Assembly (NCBI GenBank): GCA_902494035.1
Contig: CABURV010000040.1
Span: 1 to 15,832 of the forward strand
DNA: 15,832 bases
From: an uncultured Collinsella sp.
GTDB lineage: Bacteria > Actinomycetota > Coriobacteriia > Coriobacteriales > Coriobacteriaceae
Reading direction: 5' to 3'
In this document: positions 12,708 to 15,832 of the stretch, one piece after another
Layout: the number at the start of each line of letters is the position of its first letter
Position numbering within the stretch: the first letter of the stretch is position 1
Made by a program: the position numbers and the translations under genes
Notes under the pieces: model-generated
Told to the model about the DNA's origin: nothing
Database searches by the model: none
What the model saw: only the letters and a program-made list of their open reading frames with translations

Positions 12708-15449
12708 TCACTCGTCGAACAGGAGGCTCGAGGAGCCGAGACGCTCCTCTCGCGCCGGGGCGGCGCTCACGCTGATGTAGTCGAAGACGTAGGCGATCTC
12801 GCTTACAGGAACCTCCACGCGATAGCGCGTCGAGATGCTCGAGAAACTCTGCCTGAAGGACTCGATGAAGTCGGTGTGCTCTTCCTCGAAGCGATCCTGG
12901 CCGACGTAGGTCTCGATGGGGTTGCGGGTGACGAGGCGCTCAACGAGGCAACAGAGGTGAACGTACAGCCCGATGATGGCGTTGCTGCCGATCTTCTCGC
13001 CCGTTCTGCGCTGAAGCTCGTGCACGGCGCTCTCGATCTCGTGGAATAGCCGCTCCGGGTCGAGGATGGTGATGGAGCGGATAACGTTCTGCAGCGTCAT
13101 GTTCGAAAGCAGCTTCTCGTGGAAAGAAGAGAGCTCGGAAGCGTCAAGCCACCTGCCGAACACGGCATCGACCTTCGAGGCGGACGCCGTCGACATAATG
13201 TCTTCGAGGGCGACGAAGGGAACGGAGGCAATCCCGGGGTCTCCCGTGCCGATGACGGCGCAGACGCGGTGCTCGGAGAAAACGGCGTCGTTCGACCCGT
13301 TCGTGACGAGCTGCTTGAAGGGCCTCGTGAGCAGGCGTGCGCCTATGGTGCGCGGGAGGCTCTGCGAGACGAGCTGGCGTATCCTCTCCGCGGCGTCGAC
13401 CCCGGACTCGGAGCAGAAGACGATGGCGTCCTCACGGTTGACGCGCTCGATCACCTTGCAGTGCGTCACGCACACGGCGGTCGCATCGCCAAGAACCTCG
13501 GCGATGGACTTGCCGCCGAGCAGCCCGGACCCGATCTCGAGCGCGAGCCCGGTGGAGACGTTGTTCACCACCCCGATGGTGGAGTCGGTAACGTTCTCGA
13601 GGGCCTTATAGGCCTCCTCCAAAGAGCCCATGTCAACAAGAAACACGACCCCAGTGCAGTACGAGTGACGGTCGACGAGGCGCTGGAGCGGACCGACAAT
13701 GTCCTTCAGCTGCTGGTCGTAGGGCATGTCGACCGCCTCGTACACATGCACGCCGAGCATACGGTTCGCCGCGTCGGCGATGCTCGTCGCCGTCGAGTAG
13801 CCGTGTGACAAGATGACGCAGAGCGTCCGAAGGGCCTTCGCGTCGCGAGACTCCGATGCGACGCACAGCGTCAGAAGCGTCTTCGTGAAGTGATCGAGCG
13901 AGATTCCGAGTGCCCCTTCCATGTCTGCGGCGACCTGATCGGAGACGCTCGAGGCAAACGGCAATTCGGAGGTCACGGCACCGAGGAGATGGGAGATTTG
14001 CTCCGCACAGGCAGACTTTCGCTTAGCCAGGCCGATGCCCGGCCACAACTGCAGGCAAATCTCCTGGGCCAGTAGAAAAGTGACCTTCCTCGAAAGCTCG
14101 ATGCCATAAGAAGAACCTGCGTCGGCAAGGACCGCGCCCACGACGCGCTCGAAGGCGCGCGACCTCGATGAGGCGACGCCGTGGCCGAAGATCAAGTGAT
14201 CCTCAACGCCGCGCACAGCGGAGACAGCTTGCGAGACGAGCTCGGAGACAGAGAGCTCCCCGGCGCAGAATCGCTCATCGAGAGAGCACAGGGCATCGAG
14301 CGCCTGCTCGACCGGCCCTGTGCTCTCGGCGGTATCCAGGGACGCGTCGATCAGAGCGCCATCGTCGGGCTGTTGATCGATCTGCGCGGAGGAGAGGAGC
14401 CCGCTGGGAAGAAGATACGGGCGAACGACGACGTAGTCGCCCTCGCGATTGAGGAACGCTTTGGCGCAGCAGTTCGTCACGCAGGCGCGCAAGCCGGCGA
14501 TGTTATCGGAAAAGTCCGCGTTCACGAGGCAACGGTATGCGCCGCGGCTGATCTTCACATCAGAACCGATTCGGCACCCCTCGCTGCGCAGGAAGCTCAA
14601 GATGAGATCCTCGCGCTCCTCGGGGGTCCGCTCCTTGAGTGAGGGGACGCGGGCACAGATGGGCATTTTGCTGTAGGCCGAGGAAACCTTCAGGTCATCG
14701 GCGGAAAGCGCCGTCGAAAGAACGAGGCGAGCGCGCGGCGCATCCTGGGAGGCATCGAGCCCGAGGGCCGTCGCAAGGCAGTGCTCCATCGCAGAGGGAG
14801 AGAGTGCCTCGATGCCGTTGACAAAGACCACACCCCCGCGCGATTTCGCGATCGACTCGTCAAGAAGCCCGTTGAACGAGGCGGCGTCCGGGACCCCGGC
14901 GCAGTCGATGCGCACATAGGAGGAGTCGCGGGACAGCAAGCCCTGGTTCTTGCCGTACTCGTACACAAGGCGAGAAAGGAAAGACTTGCCGACACCCACG
15001 CCGCCGCTCAAGAGGATGGGCAGGCCAAACGGAGGGTACTGAACCGCAGCCTTGCACTGCTCGACAACGGAGCTGAGGCTCAGGTCGAAGCCCACGGCAC
15101 GCGCGAAGTCGCGGTGATCGGCGATTCCCGTCGCCTGGATGAGGTCGGCGAGCGAGGCGTACTCGCTTGCAGAGAGCTTTACCTGAAAACGCTTCTGGAA
15201 CGCGCGGCGATGAAAATAACGGACAGGCCTGCCCGCCACCTTAACCACAAGGCCGGCGCGAACAAGGTCGTTGAGGTACTGGCTCGCCAGACTCCTGGAG
15301 ATGATGAGCGTCTCGGCGATGTCGGAGGTGGACAGACGGGCAAGGTCGTCGAGCGAGACGGCAGAGGTGAGGGCCTCGAGATGCTCGAGAATCCTGTCCC
15401 TCATGTCGACGGGCTTCTTTGCCAAGCTGTCCTGTGCGGTCTTGTCCAT
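12708..15449 (-). CDS. LevR-like PRD transcriptional regulator with degenerate AAA+ domain
   Basis: A 913-residue regulator resembling LevR/ManR, which control mannose-family PTS operons. In order: winged helix (about 16-80), AAA+ (about 100-340) with Walker A GGVGVGKS (149-156), PRD1 (about 385-495), EIIA-Man-like domain (about 542-660) with candidate phospho-histidine His549 in LSHGYSTATS, an EIIB-like segment (about 700-755, IGTGDPGIASVPFVALEDI), and PRD2 (about 785-890) with GLYVHLCCLVERL (His831). Oddities: the Walker B position reads VVFVNGIEAL, with Asn211-Gly212 in place of Asp-Glu, and the GAFTGA sigma-54 contact loop expected between IDCAG (181) and Walker B is absent. The ATG at 15449 has AAGGAGGT upstream, inside a palindrome. 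It probably controls the adjacent operon in response to PTS phosphorylation, without sigma-54. Confidence 0.9.
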   Translation of the reverse strand: MDKTAQDSLAKKPVDMRDRILEHLEALTSAVSLDDLARLSTSDIAETLIISRSLASQYLNDLVRAGLVVKVAGRPVRYFHRRAFQKRFQVKLSASEYASLADLIQATGIADHRDFARAVGFDLSLSSVVEQCKAAVQYPPFGLPILLSGGVGVGKSFLSRLVYEYGKNQGLLSRDSSYVRIDCAGVPDAASFNGLLDESIAKSRGGVVFVNGIEALSPSAMEHCLATALGLDASQDAPRARLVLSTALSADDLKVSSAYSKMPICARVPSLKERTPEEREDLILSFLRSEGCRIGSDVKISRGAYRCLVNADFSDNIAGLRACVTNCCAKAFLNREGDYVVVRPYLLPSGLLSSAQIDQQPDDGALIDASLDTAESTGPVEQALDALCSLDERFCAGELSVSELVSQAVSAVRGVEDHLIFGHGVASSRSRAFERVVGAVLADAGSSYGIELSRKVTFLLAQEICLQLWPGIGLAKRKSACAEQISHLLGAVTSELPFASSVSDQVAADMEGALGISLDHFTKTLLTLCVASESRDAKALRTLCVILSHGYSTATSIADAANRMLGVHVYEAVDMPYDQQLKDIVGPLQRLVDRHSYCTGVVFLVDMGSLEEAYKALENVTDSTIGVVNNVSTGLALEIGSGLLGGKSIAEVLGDATAVCVTHCKVIERVNREDAIVFCSESGVDAAERIRQLVSQSLPRTIGARLLTRPFKQLVTNGSNDAVFSEHRVCAVIGTGDPGIASVPFVALEDIMSTASASKVDAVFGRWLDASELSSFHEKLLSNMTLQNVIRSITILDPERLFHEIESAVHELQRRTGEKIGSNAIIGLYVHLCCLVERLVTRNPIETYVGQDRFEEEHTDFIESFRQSFSSISTRYRVEVPVSEIAYVFDYISVSAAPAREERLGSSSLLFDE

Positions 15450-15459
15450 GACTTCTTAC

Positions 15460-15479
15460 CTCCTTGTACAAGGAGTATA
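15460..15479 (-). promoter_or_regulatory. Palindrome sequestering the regulator's ribosome binding site; -10 box adjacent
   Basis: CTCCTTGTACAAGGAG (15460-15475) is a perfect 16-bp palindrome that can fold as a 6-bp stem with a GTAC loop. On the - strand its second arm is part of the Shine-Dalgarno AAGGAGG. A TATACT (-10-like) at 15479-15474 overlaps its upstream edge; no good -35 is visible. It could be an operator at the transcription start or an RNA hairpin limiting translation. Confidence 0.5.
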
Positions 15480-15628
15480 AGGGGAACACAGAGAACGGAA
15501 GGGGGCGCGCGGGGGAATCAACAGCCCCGAGGAGAAGTTCACCACTTGAGGGGCAGAAAACAACGGCCATTGAACATTCAGGGCCGACGCTCAACACTTC
15601 GGCTCGACACTTCGCTTTGGAAAGGGCC

Positions 15629-15709
15629 CTGCGCGATGGTGCAGCCCTCCATCTCGCAGCACAGGTCGCCGAAGGTCGCGAGGATGCGCTCCTTCTGTTC
15701 CGTGGGCGA
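15629..15709 (-). pseudogene. Fragment resembling MTA/SAH nucleosidase
   Basis: A 27-codon - strand stretch reads SPTEQKERI then LATFGDLCCEMEGCTIAQ, matching the segment of 5'-methylthioadenosine/S-adenosylhomocysteine nucleosidases that carries the catalytic EMEG motif. Similarity stops on both sides: the PFV(V/I)xRAISD strand that should follow is missing. It is a scrap of a gene, wedged between the regulator's upstream region and the oppositely oriented DUF3800 fragment. Family call from motif recognition only. Confidence 0.45.
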
Positions 15710-15832
15710 GACGGCTCGGTGGGCAAGGTCCTCTCAAAAGGGGTCGTCCGACGCCGCAAGACCTCGATGACCGACTACCGCCTCGAGCAAGTGGCGGATT
15801 ACCTCTGCACCATCGAACTTGCCTTGGTCAAG
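15710..15832 (+). pseudogene. Partial DUF3800 copy, running off the window
   Basis: On the + strand 41 codons from 15710 to the window end correspond to residues 151-191 of the complete DUF3800 protein at 2345-3022, with 35 of 41 residues identical (GVVRRRKTSMTDYRLEQVAD here, GVVERRKTSMTDYRLEQAAD there). Upstream of 15710 similarity ends at once: no FVDESGD start, no YYDNGQ motif and no ribosome binding site, so it is 5'-truncated. The 3' part continues beyond the window. Substitutions are conservative, so divergence happened mostly while the gene was functional. Confidence 0.8.

Noticed and set aside
11355..13049. 564-codon + strand open frame
   Set aside because: Antisense to the EIIC, EIIB and regulator genes; Asp/Glu/Gly/Ala-rich translation without motifs.
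1..15832. CRISPR array, insertion sequence or integrase gene
   Set aside because: No regularly spaced short repeats, transposase or recombinase domains were seen in any frame, despite the mobile look of the middle region.

Overview
The window looks like chromosome of a high-GC gut actinobacterium of the Coriobacteriia, most plausibly Collinsella or a relative. The grounds are GC-rich codon use, strong AGGAGG-type ribosome binding sites, a mannose-family PTS, and accessory genes that resemble Firmicutes genes. This assignment is an inference; no rRNA or marker gene is present.

Left part (2-1970, + strand): the 3' end of an aldo/keto reductase gene, then a complete YqhD-like iron-dependent alcohol dehydrogenase, closed by a strong intrinsic terminator. 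Together they look like an NAD(P)H-dependent aldehyde/ketone reduction unit.

Middle part (about 1971-7930): an accessory patchwork. Two decayed gene ends, both coding for a C-terminus LVIEWE-stop on the - strand (2082 and 5981), bracket about 3.9 kb. Inside are a DUF3800 gene preceded by a small two-hairpin RNA with its own promoter and terminator, a 64/65-bp hairpin-containing direct repeat on each side of that unit, and a two-gene operon of unknown function (216 aa and 510 aa; the second has a Gly/Ala-rich, membrane-active-looking region and short pentapeptide-like repeats). Beyond 6100 follows a lower-GC, Firmicutes-like trio of SAM-dependent methyltransferase genes, the middle one truncated, closed by a 20-bp-stem bidirectional terminator. 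Gene-free stretches: 1971-2344 holds a remnant gene end, overlapping hairpins and repeat copy 1; 3023-3417 holds the RNA, a structured segment and repeat copy 2; 5604-6219 holds the operon promoter, a terminator, the second remnant and a palindromic operator.

Right part (7957-15449, all - strand): a carbohydrate locus read right to left as LevR-like regulator, PTS EIIB, EIIC, EIID, EIIA, a GH172/DUF2961 glycoside hydrolase, and a ROK fructokinase. The GH172 enzyme, the fructokinase and the LevR-like regulator all point to uptake and intracellular breakdown of a fructose-containing oligosaccharide. The regulator has kept Walker A but lost the sigma-54 contact motif and the Walker B acids, which fits actinobacteria lacking RpoN.

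Right edge (15450-15832): no intact gene. It holds a palindrome that can sequester the regulator's ribosome binding site, an antisense scrap resembling an MTA/SAH nucleosidase, and a second, partial DUF3800 copy (35 of 41 residues identical to the complete one) running off the window. DUF3800 therefore occurs twice within 13 kb, next to decayed gene scraps each time, which suggests a mobile or recombining accessory unit.
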